Assembly: GCF_014844055.1 (NCBI RefSeq)
Contig: NZ_CP062167.1
Coordinates: forward strand, 821,501 to 885,500
Length of the DNA: 64,000 nucleotides
Origin: Aureimonas sp. OT7
Lineage (GTDB): Bacteria; Pseudomonadota; Alphaproteobacteria; Rhizobiales; Rhizobiaceae
Reading direction: 5' to 3'
Shown: piece after piece, positions 17,171 through 24,678 of the stretch
Numbering within the stretch: position 1 is the stretch's first letter
Layout: each line of letters begins with the position of its first letter
Program-made: the position numbers and the translations under genes
The notes under the pieces: model-generated
What the model saw: the letters and a program-made list of their open reading frames with translations, nothing else
Told to the model about the DNA's origin: nothing
The model's database searches: none

Positions 17171-17668
17171 CTAGGGACCGCCGTGCCCGAGACTGGGTCT
17201 GCACCGGCAAACCACGTCGCCGAAATCAGGTGAGGCGGGGCCCCGGCCGGAAGGGCCTGATGCCGCCGCCATTCCCGCAACCCGCACGAAGGCGGTGACG
17301 CCGACCGCGACCGTGCCAATGACGGAGAAGGCGATCTGCCAGCCGTCGGATGGCATGAGGTGCTTCACGATGCCATGGGTCGCATGGTAGCCGGCGAGCG
17401 CCGCCGGTGCGATGAAGGCGAGTGCGATTGCGATACGTATCCAGAGCGGACGAATGACGGCGAGCAGGAACTGGCCGACGCCGAGCGTCAGCGCGACGGC
17501 GGCGAGGCCGACGAGGATCGCGCCGAGCCAGCCGGCGCCGGTCCCATAGGCCCATGTGCCGGCGCTGACGCCCGCGAAAAACGGCAGCGCGAAGATGGCC
17601 AGTGTAAATAGAATCCAGCACAGGCCGCCGATCGCGGCGATGCTGGCGAGGATGCCGATGAAGATCAT
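17171..17668 (-). CDS. Mobile-element-associated membrane protein
   Basis: 165 residues with four to five hydrophobic segments: IGILASIAAIGGLCWILFTL, ALPFFAGVSAG, LGAILVGLAAVALTLGVG, IAIALAFIAPAALAGYHATH and a last one near IAFSVIGTVAVGVTAFV. I know this kind of protein from plasmid and conjugative-element backbones of Alphaproteobacteria, beside DUF2493 and Toprim genes, with no established function. The last 20 residues (DFGDVVCRCRPSLGHGGP) look unlike the rest and may be a replaced C-terminus. A degraded copy of its 3' part lies at 2353-2416. Confidence 0.75.
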   Translation of the reverse strand: MIFIGILASIAAIGGLCWILFTLAIFALPFFAGVSAGTWAYGTGAGWLGAILVGLAAVALTLGVGQFLLAVIRPLWIRIAIALAFIAPAALAGYHATHGIVKHLMPSDGWQIAFSVIGTVAVGVTAFVRVAGMAAASGPSGRGPASPDFGDVVCRCRPSLGHGGP

Positions 17669-17807
17669 GGCGGTGGTCTCCGTGAGAAAAGGTCTGACGG
17701 TCGCGCCACCACCACCACGGCGCATCGTCAGTATAGCCGAAGAGACGGTGCGACGGGAGCGGAAATCCCATGGATCTCCGCTAGCGATCGCGACGCCTCG
17801 CCCGCGA

Positions 17808-17975
17808 TCAGCGGGCGAAGGGATCGACCTCGTGAACGATGGCGGCGAAATCGCCGTCATATTCGCCGGCGGGCATGACGCCCATGGTGCCGTCGCCGGC
17901 CTGGAAGATGACGATGGAAACCATGAGGGTGGTGGCGGGGCTGAAGGCGAAGGCGTGAGCTTGATTGAGGGACAT
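17808..17975 (-). CDS. Small conserved hypothetical protein (55 aa) of a mobile-element backbone
   Basis: 55 residues starting MSLNQAHAFAFSPATTLMVS, followed by an MPAGEYDGD segment and ending EVDPFAR. The composition and even codon use look like a real gene, and it sits where small conserved genes occur in this element backbone. No function is known to me. A perfect 7-base stem (CGCCCGC/GCGGGCG, 17799-17817) spans its stop codon but has no T-tract. Confidence 0.65.
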   Translation of the reverse strand: MSLNQAHAFAFSPATTLMVSIVIFQAGDGTMGVMPAGEYDGDFAAIVHEVDPFAR

Positions 17976-17996
17976 GTGACCGGCTCCTGTCTTGGA

Positions 17997-18177
17997 GGCG
18001 GGAAACCATCTCCCGCGCGACAGGCGCCCGATGTGTCCGGCCGATGGCCACAATCACCGCATAGGCGCAGCCGGAGCGGCGGCATGCTCGCATAGCCGAC
18101 CCTTGATGGGTTGATGGCGTCAGGCCAGCGGCTGGACCAAGGATCAGCGCATTGGAAGCGGGAGATGGTTTTCCGCC
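17997..18177. repeat. Imperfect 20-base inverted repeat, arms 141 bases apart
   Basis: GGCGGGAAACCATCTCCCGC at 17997-18016 and its near reverse complement GCGGGAGATGGTTTTCCGCC at 18158-18177 differ at one base. They lie in the 334-base gap between the 55-aa gene and the flavin reductase, which otherwise holds no recognisable gene. The first arm is 22 bases upstream of the 55-aa start, so it could be a regulatory site of that gene duplicated in inverted orientation. Confidence 0.6.
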
Positions 18178-18309
18178 GTGACGGGAGCCAGGATGGAAAC
18201 GCCGGTTCAATGCTTTCACGTCAAAGCATCACCGCCATGCTGCCAGTCGTGATGCCGCCGACATGGGCCGGTATGGTCATGGGAACCGCAACAGCCGAAG
18301 AGAACGCCC

Positions 18310-18870
18310 ATGCCGAAACTGCCTGAGAAGACCGATTTCCCCGTCAGCCAGGTGCGGCGCTATCTGGAGCCCGGCCCGATTGTGCTGGTGTCGTCGAAGT
18401 GGCAGGGCGCGACCAACATCATGACGCTCGGCTGGCACACGATTCTGGAGTTCTCGCCGTCACTCGTCGGCCTGATGATCTCCGGCGGCAATCACAGTCA
18501 CGGCATGATCCGTGAGAGCCGCGAGTGCGTCATCAACCTGCCGACGACGGCGCTGACCGATACCGTGGTCGGGATCGGCAACACGTCGGGGGCCGACATC
18601 GACAAAATCGCCAAGTTCAACCTCACCGCGCAAGACGCGAGCGAGGTCGATGTGCCGTTGATCGGCGAATGCCACGCCAGCTTCGAATGCCGCCTTCACG
18701 ACGACGCGCTGGCCGACAGGTACAACTTCTTCATCTTCGAGGTGGTGAAGGCGCACGTCGCCGCATCGCCGAAACATCCCGAGACGTTGCACTATACCGG
18801 CGACGGCGTGTTCGTGGTCTCCGGCAAGGTCATCAGTCGAAGGTCGCTATTCCGGCCGGAGATGTTGTGA
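18310..18870 (+). CDS. Flavin reductase family (FMN-binding split barrel) protein
   Basis: 186 residues. The order TNIMTLGWHTILEFSPSLVG, then GNHSHGMIRESRECVINLP, with CHASFECR in the second half, matches the flavin reductase/FMN-binding split-barrel family that supplies reduced flavin to monooxygenases. It lies on the opposite strand to the surrounding mobile-element genes and ends 9 bases from the DUF2493 stop, so it is probably a passenger gene. No two-component monooxygenase is adjacent. Confidence 0.87.
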   Translation: MPKLPEKTDFPVSQVRRYLEPGPIVLVSSKWQGATNIMTLGWHTILEFSPSLVGLMISGGNHSHGMIRESRECVINLPTTALTDTVVGIGNTSGADIDKIAKFNLTAQDASEVDVPLIGECHASFECRLHDDALADRYNFFIFEVVKAHVAASPKHPETLHYTGDGVFVVSGKVISRRSLFRPEML

Positions 18871-18879
18871 GAGGGGCGC

Positions 18880-19815
18880 TTACGCGCCGCCTCCCTTCGG
18901 GCGGAAGTCGAACAGCGGGATGCCGAGCTTCCTCGCCTTGTCGGCGAGGTTGTCCTGAATGCCGGTGCCGGGGAAGACGATGACCCCGATCGGCAGGACG
19001 TCGAGCATCTGATCGTTGCGCTTGAACGGCGCGGCCTTGGCATGTTTCGTCCAGTCGGGGGCGAAGCCTACCTGTGGCACTTTGCGGGTGTCGGCCCATT
19101 TGGCGGCGATCTTCTCGGCGCCCTTCGGCGACTTGCCGTGCAACAGCACCATGTCGGGGTGCTTGGCGTGGACCTGATCGAGCTTGGCCCAGATCAGGCG
19201 GTGATCGTTGAAGTCGAGCCCGCCGGTGAAGGCGATCTTCGGACCGGCGGGGAGCAGCACCTCGTTGTCGGCGCGCTTCTTGGCGGCGAGGAAGTCCCGG
19301 CTGTCGATCATCGCCGAGGTGAGGTTGCGATGGTTGACCATCGATCCGCTGCGCGGTCGCCAGTTCGACCCGGTGTGGCGCTCATAGTGCTCGGCGGCCT
19401 GGTCGCGCATCAACTCGAAGGCGTCGCGGCGTTCGATCAGGGTCTGGCCCTCGGCCGTAAGGCGCTCCAGCTCGACGGCCTTCACTTCGCTACCGTCCTG
19501 TTCGCGCTGGCCGCGGCGCTGCGCCTGTTCATTGTCGTCCAACTCGCGCTCGATCCGTTCGGTGGCCCGATGGAAGACGTTGACCGTCGACCAGAGGAGA
19601 TCGTGGAGGTCGGGCTCGAGGCGGGTGTCCTCCAGGGTAACAATTAGGGCGTCGAAGGTGTCGGCGATGGCGCCCGCGACATGGTCGCCCTCCGGAAGCG
19701 CCCGGGGATCGGGTTCATCCGTGAAGGGACGGTAGCCGTAGAGCTGGAGTTCGCTGAGAACATGGTCGGTGGGAGAAGAGGCGTGGTGCGGTTCGTAGTC
19801 GTCGTGCTCGCTCAT
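18880..19815 (-). CDS. DUF2493 (YspA-type SLOG domain) protein of a mobile element
   Basis: 311 residues. A long charged helical region occupies the first two thirds (FHRATERIERELDDNEQAQR). The C-terminal SLOG/Rossmann domain has IAFTGGLDFNDHRLIW near residue 190, LLHGKSPKGAEKIAAKWAD and a final VIVFPGTGIQDN. These proteins are common in plasmid and ICE backbones next to Toprim proteins and are thought to bind nucleotides or derivatives; the exact role is unknown. The same-strand Toprim gene lies 315 bases upstream. Confidence 0.85.
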   Translation of the reverse strand: MSEHDDYEPHHASSPTDHVLSELQLYGYRPFTDEPDPRALPEGDHVAGAIADTFDALIVTLEDTRLEPDLHDLLWSTVNVFHRATERIERELDDNEQAQRRGQREQDGSEVKAVELERLTAEGQTLIERRDAFELMRDQAAEHYERHTGSNWRPRSGSMVNHRNLTSAMIDSRDFLAAKKRADNEVLLPAGPKIAFTGGLDFNDHRLIWAKLDQVHAKHPDMVLLHGKSPKGAEKIAAKWADTRKVPQVGFAPDWTKHAKAAPFKRNDQMLDVLPIGVIVFPGTGIQDNLADKARKLGIPLFDFRPKGGGA

Positions 19816-20130
19816 GGGGATGCTCCGTCGGTTCGGCCGCGACCCTCGCGGCCTTCATGGCGACGAAAGCCGGCGGGCGGGCCGGACCTGCATCCGCAGC
19901 GAAGCGGAGGGCCGGAGCACAGCGGAGGATGACGAAGGCGGGCTATTTTGTTTCGCGATGGAAAGCGGCCGTTGGCCGCGCCGGAAAATAGTCCGCCGCA
20001 GGCATTGCGGGTCCGGGCCGTTCGCCGGCCGATCGCCCTCTCGAAGGCCGGGTCGCGGTTCTCTCCGACCTGGGGATCATCCGAGCGATGCCGACGACGG
20101 CGCTCCCGCCGCCTGCATTCTCCTGTCGGC
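19816..20130. other. Gap between Toprim and DUF2493 genes with a nested inverted repeat
   Basis: No gene is seen. It holds nested inverted repeats: CTATTTT (19943-19949) pairs with AAAATAG (19985-19991), and inside it GCGGCC (19965-19970) pairs with GGCCGC (19974-19979) over GTT. On the minus-strand transcript it would lie between the Toprim and DUF2493 cistrons and could fold as an RNA. Confidence 0.45.
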
Positions 20131-20790
20131 CTATGCCGCCAGCGCCATGAAGCGTGCGACGTCCTCTGGCGCGATCTGCACCCGTGCCGCTGCCCGGAGG
20201 CTGTCCAGGCCTGCCAGGCGGAGATCCTCGTTGAAGTCGCCCAGGGTTGGAGACACTACGACCGCCTCGATCCCGGCCGCGTTCGCCCGTTCGATCAACG
20301 TCGCCATCGCACCGTCACCGGCCGCATCGTTGTCGCGGGCGATGTAGAGCCGTCGCAGTGTGTCGGGGAATAGGATGGCCGAGATATGCGCCGCCGAAAG
20401 CGCCGCCGCCATCGGCATGTTGGGCAGCGCCATCCTGAGCGACAATATCGTCTGGATGCCTTCGCCCGCCGCCATCACGTCGCCCGCCACACCGAAGCGA
20501 ACGGCGTGTCCCAGGAGATCGCCCATGGCCCGTCTCGGTGTGTCGATTGGGGCCTTGTCCGATCCGTCGGGGGCGAGCCATGTGCGATGCGCGCCGGTCT
20601 GATGCCCGTCGAGATTGGTGACCGATGCGATCATTGCTGACCAGGTCTCGGTCGGAGAGTGCTCGTCAGGCCGATAGTAGCAGCGCGGATGGAAGCGCAG
20701 GCTTCCGATTCCGTGCAAATCCGTAATGCCGCGAGTACGCAGATACGTCTTTACGAGCGTGCCCGAAATCGGCTGCGCCATCGCGAACAT
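20131..20790 (-). pseudogene. Toprim domain protein (DUF7146-like primase/helicase-associated), 5'-truncated
   Basis: The visible 219 residues cover MAQPISGTLVKTYLRTRGIT, GIGSLRFHPRCYYRPDE, then the Toprim core with AGEGIQTILSLRMALP (Toprim Glu) and RLYIARDNDAAGDGAM (the D-x-D pattern). Full-length relatives of about 330-350 residues start with a CHC2-like zinc region that is missing here. Homology stops at about 20784, where the sequence changes into an AbiEi-like gene on the other strand. So the gene has been cut by a rearrangement and is probably not functional. Confidence 0.8.
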
Positions 20791-21109
20791 GGAACGCGAC
20801 GGCGAGGTGCTTCGGCTCGCACGAGGACTTTATCAACTTTCCGATGCGCCGCTCGACGTTCACCACAGTCTGGCAAAGTCCGCCAAACGGATTCCCAAGG
20901 GCGTCGTTTGCCTCGTTTCGGCCCTGGCGTTCCACGGGCTGACCGATCAACTGCCGAGGAAAATTTGGCTCGCCGTGGGTCAGAAGGACTGGACCCCGAG
21001 ACCCGAAGGCACGCCCATTCGGCTGGTACGTTTCACAGATCGTCTCCTGACGGAGGGGGTTTCCAAAACGAGGCGATTGTGGTCGGGGGGCACGGACAAG
21101 CATTCTTGA
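20787..21109 (+). pseudogene. AbiEi-like antitoxin/transcriptional regulator, broken at both ends
   Basis: The open stretch reads MERDGEVLRLARGLYQLSDA, VCLVSALAFHGLTDQLPRKI and VRFTDRLLTEGV. This is the middle of the type IV antitoxin AbiEi/regulator family found in Alphaproteobacteria (normally about 200 residues). The N-terminal helix-turn-helix start is missing, and the frame leaves the family after LLTEGV near 21062. The partner AbiEii toxin is absent. It joins the truncated Toprim gene head-on at about 20785, so both were damaged by one or more recombination events. Confidence 0.75.
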
Positions 21110-21165
21110 CCTTGAATAAAACTCGTCATATATGACAATTAAATTGGCGTATTACGTCAAATATG
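21106..21165 (+). promoter_or_regulatory. hipBA promoter with overlapping operators
   Basis: A sigma70-type promoter TTGACC (21106-21111), 17-base spacer, TATATG (21129-21134) overlaps the perfect palindrome GTCATATATGAC (21125-21136). A second related half-site GTCAAATATG follows at 21156-21165, ending immediately before the hipB start. Binding there by HipB would occlude RNA polymerase, giving the autoregulation usual for this family. Confidence 0.7.
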
Positions 21166-21166
21166 G

Positions 21167-21553
21167 ATGATTGAGATGGGTTCCCCCAAGACGAAGCCAG
21201 CACTGGAACGGTTGGGCCAGGATATCCGCAACGCGCGGCTGCGGCGTGGTATTGCCGTGGCGGATCTCGCCGTGCGTGCGGGAACCTCGCCAAGTTCCAT
21301 CACCCGCCTTGAACGGGGTGATCCGGGCGTTGCCATCGGAACGCTTGCCGACGTTCTCGTTGTGCTGGGACTTCTGGAGCGTCTCGCTGACCTGATCGAT
21401 ATCCGAAAGGACGATCTGGGGCTGGCGCTGGCAGCGGAGCACGGACCGCGCCGGGGCCGCTCCTTTGCGGCAAGGCTGAAAAAGCAGAAGGCTCAGGCGG
21501 AGGAGACGCAGGGTCGGCAAGACGTTGTGGACCCTGACGGGGCTTCCTTCTGA
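21167..21553 (+). CDS. hipB: HipB-like XRE family antitoxin/repressor
   Basis: 128 residues. An XRE helix-turn-helix occupies about residues 15-70 (LGQDIRNARLRRGIAVADLA, then VRAGTSPSSITRLERGDPGV), followed by a basic, disordered tail that in this family contacts HipA. The ATG at 21167 follows the second operator at once; an in-frame ATG at 21176 is possible and no strong ribosome site marks either. The stop overlaps the hipA start by one base (TGATG). It likely neutralises HipA and represses the operon. Confidence 0.85.
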   Translation: MIEMGSPKTKPALERLGQDIRNARLRRGIAVADLAVRAGTSPSSITRLERGDPGVAIGTLADVLVVLGLLERLADLIDIRKDDLGLALAAEHGPRRGRSFAARLKKQKAQAEETQGRQDVVDPDGASF

Positions 21554-22785
21554 TGGCCGATTTCGTTGCCCATGTCGCGCTTGGCGAAGGCCGCACATCG
21601 GTGGGCCAGTTGCGTTTCACCCATGCCGGGCCGCGTCAATTCTCGACCTTCGCCTATGGCGCCGAATGGATCGAGAATCCGCGCGCCTTCGCCATTCAGC
21701 CCGATTTCCCTCTCGATGCCGGCCCATTTCACACCTCGGGACAGCCCGGTAACATGCGCGACGCATTGGCCGGTGTTTTCGCCGATGCGGCTCCGGACAG
21801 TTGGGGGCGCAGGCTGCTCGAACGCGCCTATGGCAATGGCCTCAGCGAGTTTGAGTATCTGACGCTTTCCGACGATACCTGCCGGCAAGGCGCGTTGCGC
21901 TTTCTGGACGACGATGGCGAGGCCATTCGCGGCAAGGCAGCGGATGCCGTTCCGCGTCTGGTCGACCTCGAAACCATCACGGCGATCGCGCGCGCCTATG
22001 AGCAAGGCAAGGAAATCTCACCCGAGGATATGCAGGCGCTCGCCGGCGCCGGCGGCTCCGGCGGCGCCCGTCCCAAAGCCAATGTGAGGGACGGCGATGC
22101 GCTGTGGCTGGCAAAGTTCACCTCGGTCCACGATCAACAGCCGATCGAGCGCGTCGAGGTCGCGACGCTGCGCCTGGCGGCAGCCTGCGGTATCCGCACG
22201 CCCGAGACACGGTTGGAACTGGCGGACACGCCGTTTCCAGTTGCACTGATCCAGCGATTCGACAGACGCGGTGCCGCACGGATTCCCTACATCTCCGCGC
22301 GCACCGCACTCGGCAAGACGGGGGTGGAGCTGGGTTCCTATACGGAGATCGTTGATTTCATGCGGGCTTATTCACCCGATCCTTCTGACGATTTCCGCGA
22401 ACTCTATCGGCGTCTGATCTTTACGATCCTCGTGTCCAACAAGGATGATCATCTCAAGAACCACGGCTTCCTCTATGTGGGGGCGGGTCGGTGGCGCTTG
22501 TCGCCGGTATTCGACGTGAACCCGGCGCCGGATCGCAACCCGCATCTCGAGACGGCAATCCTCGAGGGCGGGCCCCATGACCGCTCGGTTAACCTCGCTC
22601 TAGAGGCCTGCGCATTTTTCGAGATTCCCGAGGCCGAGGCACGGGAGATCATCCGAACCATGGCGCAGCGCATTTTGGACGGATGGCGGGAAGCCTTCAG
22701 ACAGGTTGGCGTTTCTGGCGCGCTGGCCCGCGACTATGAGGCTGCTTTCGTTGGCGCTGAGATGGAGGTCGCGCAAAGACTTTAG
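21553..22785 (+). CDS. hipA: HipA family serine/threonine-kinase toxin
   Basis: 410 residues, close to the usual 410-440. The N-terminal couple_hipA domain (residues 1-110, GVFADAAPDSWGRRLLERAY) is followed by the kinase-like core with the glycine loop AGGSGGARPKAN (about 166-177), catalytic NKDDHLKNH (about 296-304) and metal-binding FDVNP (about 320-324). HipA kinases phosphorylate glutamyl-tRNA synthetase or other targets and induce dormancy. All catalytic motifs are present, so the toxin looks active, unlike the TacT relic at 36135. The operon is bounded on both sides by the same operator block. Confidence 0.9.
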   Translation: MADFVAHVALGEGRTSVGQLRFTHAGPRQFSTFAYGAEWIENPRAFAIQPDFPLDAGPFHTSGQPGNMRDALAGVFADAAPDSWGRRLLERAYGNGLSEFEYLTLSDDTCRQGALRFLDDDGEAIRGKAADAVPRLVDLETITAIARAYEQGKEISPEDMQALAGAGGSGGARPKANVRDGDALWLAKFTSVHDQQPIERVEVATLRLAAACGIRTPETRLELADTPFPVALIQRFDRRGAARIPYISARTALGKTGVELGSYTEIVDFMRAYSPDPSDDFRELYRRLIFTILVSNKDDHLKNHGFLYVGAGRWRLSPVFDVNPAPDRNPHLETAILEGGPHDRSVNLALEACAFFEIPEAEAREIIRTMAQRILDGWREAFRQVGVSGALARDYEAAFVGAEMEVAQRL

Positions 22786-22786
22786 T

Positions 22787-22826
22787 TCATATATGACAAG
22801 TTATTTTCCATTGCGTGTCAAATATG
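22787..22826. promoter_or_regulatory. Second copy of the hipBA operator block, downstream of hipA
   Basis: TCATATATGACAA (22787-22799), 17 variable bases, then GTCAAATATG (22817-22826). The same two words with the same 17-base spacing occur upstream of hipB at 21126-21165. It begins right after the hipA stop and could be a genuine downstream operator or the scar of a duplicated insertion site. Confidence 0.6.
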
Positions 22827-22873
22827 ATTGTTCCGATTGATGGTTGGCTTCGTGGTGACGTGCCACTGAACCT

Positions 22874-23770
22874 TCATCCAGCGGCGCTTAGAGCCTCGTC
22901 CGTTTCTGTTACGCCCTGAGGCGCGAGTTGAGCAACCGGATTGCCGGTTGCGGCGAGAAGCCCGGCAAAAGCCGCCGGGGTTTGATAGCCAAGCGAGGAG
23001 TGCGGCCTCGTCGTATTGAAATCCTCCACCCATTCGGCGATGGCGCTGCGGGCATGGTCGAGGCCGAAGAACAGGCTCTCGTTCAAGAGTTCATCGCGCA
23101 TTCGCCCGTTGAAGCTCTCGACATAGCCGTTCTGCATCGGCTTTCCGGGCGCGATGTAGTGCCACTCGACGCGGTGATCCTTCGACCAGGCCAGGATCGC
23201 GTTCGAGGTGAACTCCGTGCCGTGGTCGGACACGATCATCCCCGGCTTGCCGCGACGAGCGATCAGGTCGGTCAGTTCACGAGCAACACGCCTGCCGGAG
23301 ATCGAGGTGTCCGGGATTGCAGCCAGGCATTCCCGCGTCACGTCGTCGACGATGTTCAGCACCCGGAACCGCCGCCCGCAGGCAAACTGGTCATGCACGA
23401 AGTCCAGCGACCATCGAGCGTTTGCCTTCGCCTCAACCAGGATCGGAGCACGTGTGCCGACTGCTCGTCGTCGTGATCGGCGCTTGCGAACCGTCAGCCC
23501 TTCCTCCCGGTAGAGACGGTAGATGCGATTGATCCCCGATGGTTCGCCCTCCCGCCGCAGCAGGATGAACAGCCGACGATAGCCGAAGCGGCGGCGCTCG
23601 TTGGCGATATCCCGTAGCCGACCACGCAGTTCCGTCTCCGGCGGACGGTACGACTGGTAGCGCACCATCTTCCGATCCGCGCCGACGATGGAACAGGCCC
23701 GCCGTTCCCACAGGCCCATGACGGCCTGCAGATGCGCAACGGCTTCGCGCTTCACGGCGGACCCTACCAT
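22874..23770 (-). CDS. IS3-family transposase OrfB (DDE integrase domain)
   Basis: 298 residues. An N-terminal HTH_21-like region ([20 protein letters not shown]) is followed by the rve integrase core. The catalytic acidic residues lie in [24 protein letters not shown] and [14 protein letters not shown]. It overlaps the end of orfA by 7 bases in the -1 frame. At the overlap orfA reads TCA-AAA-AAA, an A7 run, so an OrfAB fusion by programmed -1 slippage is expected, as in other IS3 elements; the ATG at 23770 sits on the same site. Confidence 0.93.
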   Translation of the reverse strand: MVGSAVKREAVAHLQAVMGLWERRACSIVGADRKMVRYQSYRPPETELRGRLRDIANERRRFGYRRLFILLRREGEPSGINRIYRLYREEGLTVRKRRSRRRAVGTRAPILVEAKANARWSLDFVHDQFACGRRFRVLNIVDDVTRECLAAIPDTSISGRRVARELTDLIARRGKPGMIVSDHGTEFTSNAILAWSKDHRVEWHYIAPGKPMQNGYVESFNGRMRDELLNESLFFGLDHARSAIAEWVEDFNTTRPHSSLGYQTPAAFAGLLAATGNPVAQLAPQGVTETDEALSAAG

Positions 23771-24045
23771 TTTTTTGACAGAAGCTCCTTAAGCGCCGCA
23801 GCTTCCAGCATCTGGTCGGCCAACAGCTTCTTCAGCTTCGTGTTCTCATCTTCCAGAGCCTTCAGGCGCTTGGCGTCGGACACGTCCATCCCGCCATACT
23901 TCGCCTTCCAATTATACAGCGTCGCCTCGCTGATCCCGTGTTTGCGTGCCAGATCGCCTGCCTTCGCACCCGCCTCGTGCTCCCGCAGCACCGCGATGAT
24001 CTGCTCTTCCGTAAATCGCTTCCGCTTCATCTGTCCGTCCTTCAA
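23764..24045 (-). CDS. IS3-family transposase OrfA (helix-turn-helix)
   Basis: 93 residues. [18 protein letters not shown] and [20 protein letters not shown] form the HTH_Tnp_1 DNA-binding domain. A leucine-zipper-like helix ([20 protein letters not shown]) follows, used for multimerisation. It ends in LLSKKW just past the A7 slippage site that feeds orfB. Confidence 0.93.
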   Translation of the reverse strand: MKDGQMKRKRFTEEQIIAVLREHEAGAKAGDLARKHGISEATLYNWKAKYGGMDVSDAKRLKALEDENTKLKKLLADQMLEAAALKELLSKKW

Positions 24046-24095
24046 TCAAGGCCGGACTCTAATCTCAGTTGGAGGAAAAACTCAGTGGCACGTCA

Positions 24096-24678
24096 AGGTC
24101 TATATCCCACCGCGCAACGGTCGATAGATGCCAATAGTTCACAGAATTCTTTATGCGCTAAAATTGCCAAAAAATCTCGTAAAATCAAAAGGATAAGTTT
24201 TTGACGGCCTGCGCCTCGGCGCTGGCGGCCAAAGAAAGGATTTTCCGCAATAAAATCGTTCGCTTATCGTAGAATAAATATTAGAGTGGGAATGATTCAA
24301 GCCTACGCAAACGCCGCCGGAAGCGTGATTGTTGCAGCAACGAATCAATGCCCGGCAATCAGCGCCTGTCAGCAGCGGCCCGGCCGGCCTTAAGCTCGGC
24401 CCGCCGATTAGACGCGGATGCAAGGGCCGCCTGCGCGGCGCGCCTGCCACAGGGCATCCGGGATGCTCCACGGCAATGCCAGCGACGGCATCAGGAACCT
24501 CGCCAGGTGCTTGATCGCGCCCTTCGCACGGAACCCCTGCCGCGCTGGCTGCATAGTGTCCGCCCGGATCATGGAACCGACGTGCCAGACGATCGGTGCG
24601 AAGGGATCCGGATCGCCGCGGCCTCGTGGGTAGGCACGGCGGTGCCGGGACGCATGACGCCCCGGCTGGAGAAACGCC
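24096..24678. other. 583-base gap between the IS and the transporter locus, with an AT-rich block
   Basis: No gene is recognised on either strand. Bases of roughly 24125-24310 are clearly AT-richer than anything else nearby, with runs such as AAAAAATC, TAAAATC and GAATAAATATTA. The rest returns to high GC. The AT-rich part looks foreign and may be leftover mobile DNA or a regulatory region whose gene was lost when the IS inserted. Confidence 0.5.

Larger units (their letters stand above)
22856..24095 (-). mobile_element. IS3-family insertion sequence (IS407-group-like), complete
   Basis: About 1240 bases, bounded by perfect 14-base terminal inverted repeats: TGACGTGCCACTGA at 22856-22869 and its reverse complement at 24082-24095. 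A weaker match extends further inward. It carries orfA and orfB on the minus strand with an A7 slippage site. The bases flanking it (GTGG left, AGGT right) do not form a target duplication. So it may have recombined with another copy, deleting neighbouring DNA, after insertion. Confidence 0.85.

Noticed and set aside
19042..19647. 201-residue plus-strand frame
   Set aside because: Antisense to the DUF2493 gene, whose SLOG motifs are clear on the minus strand.
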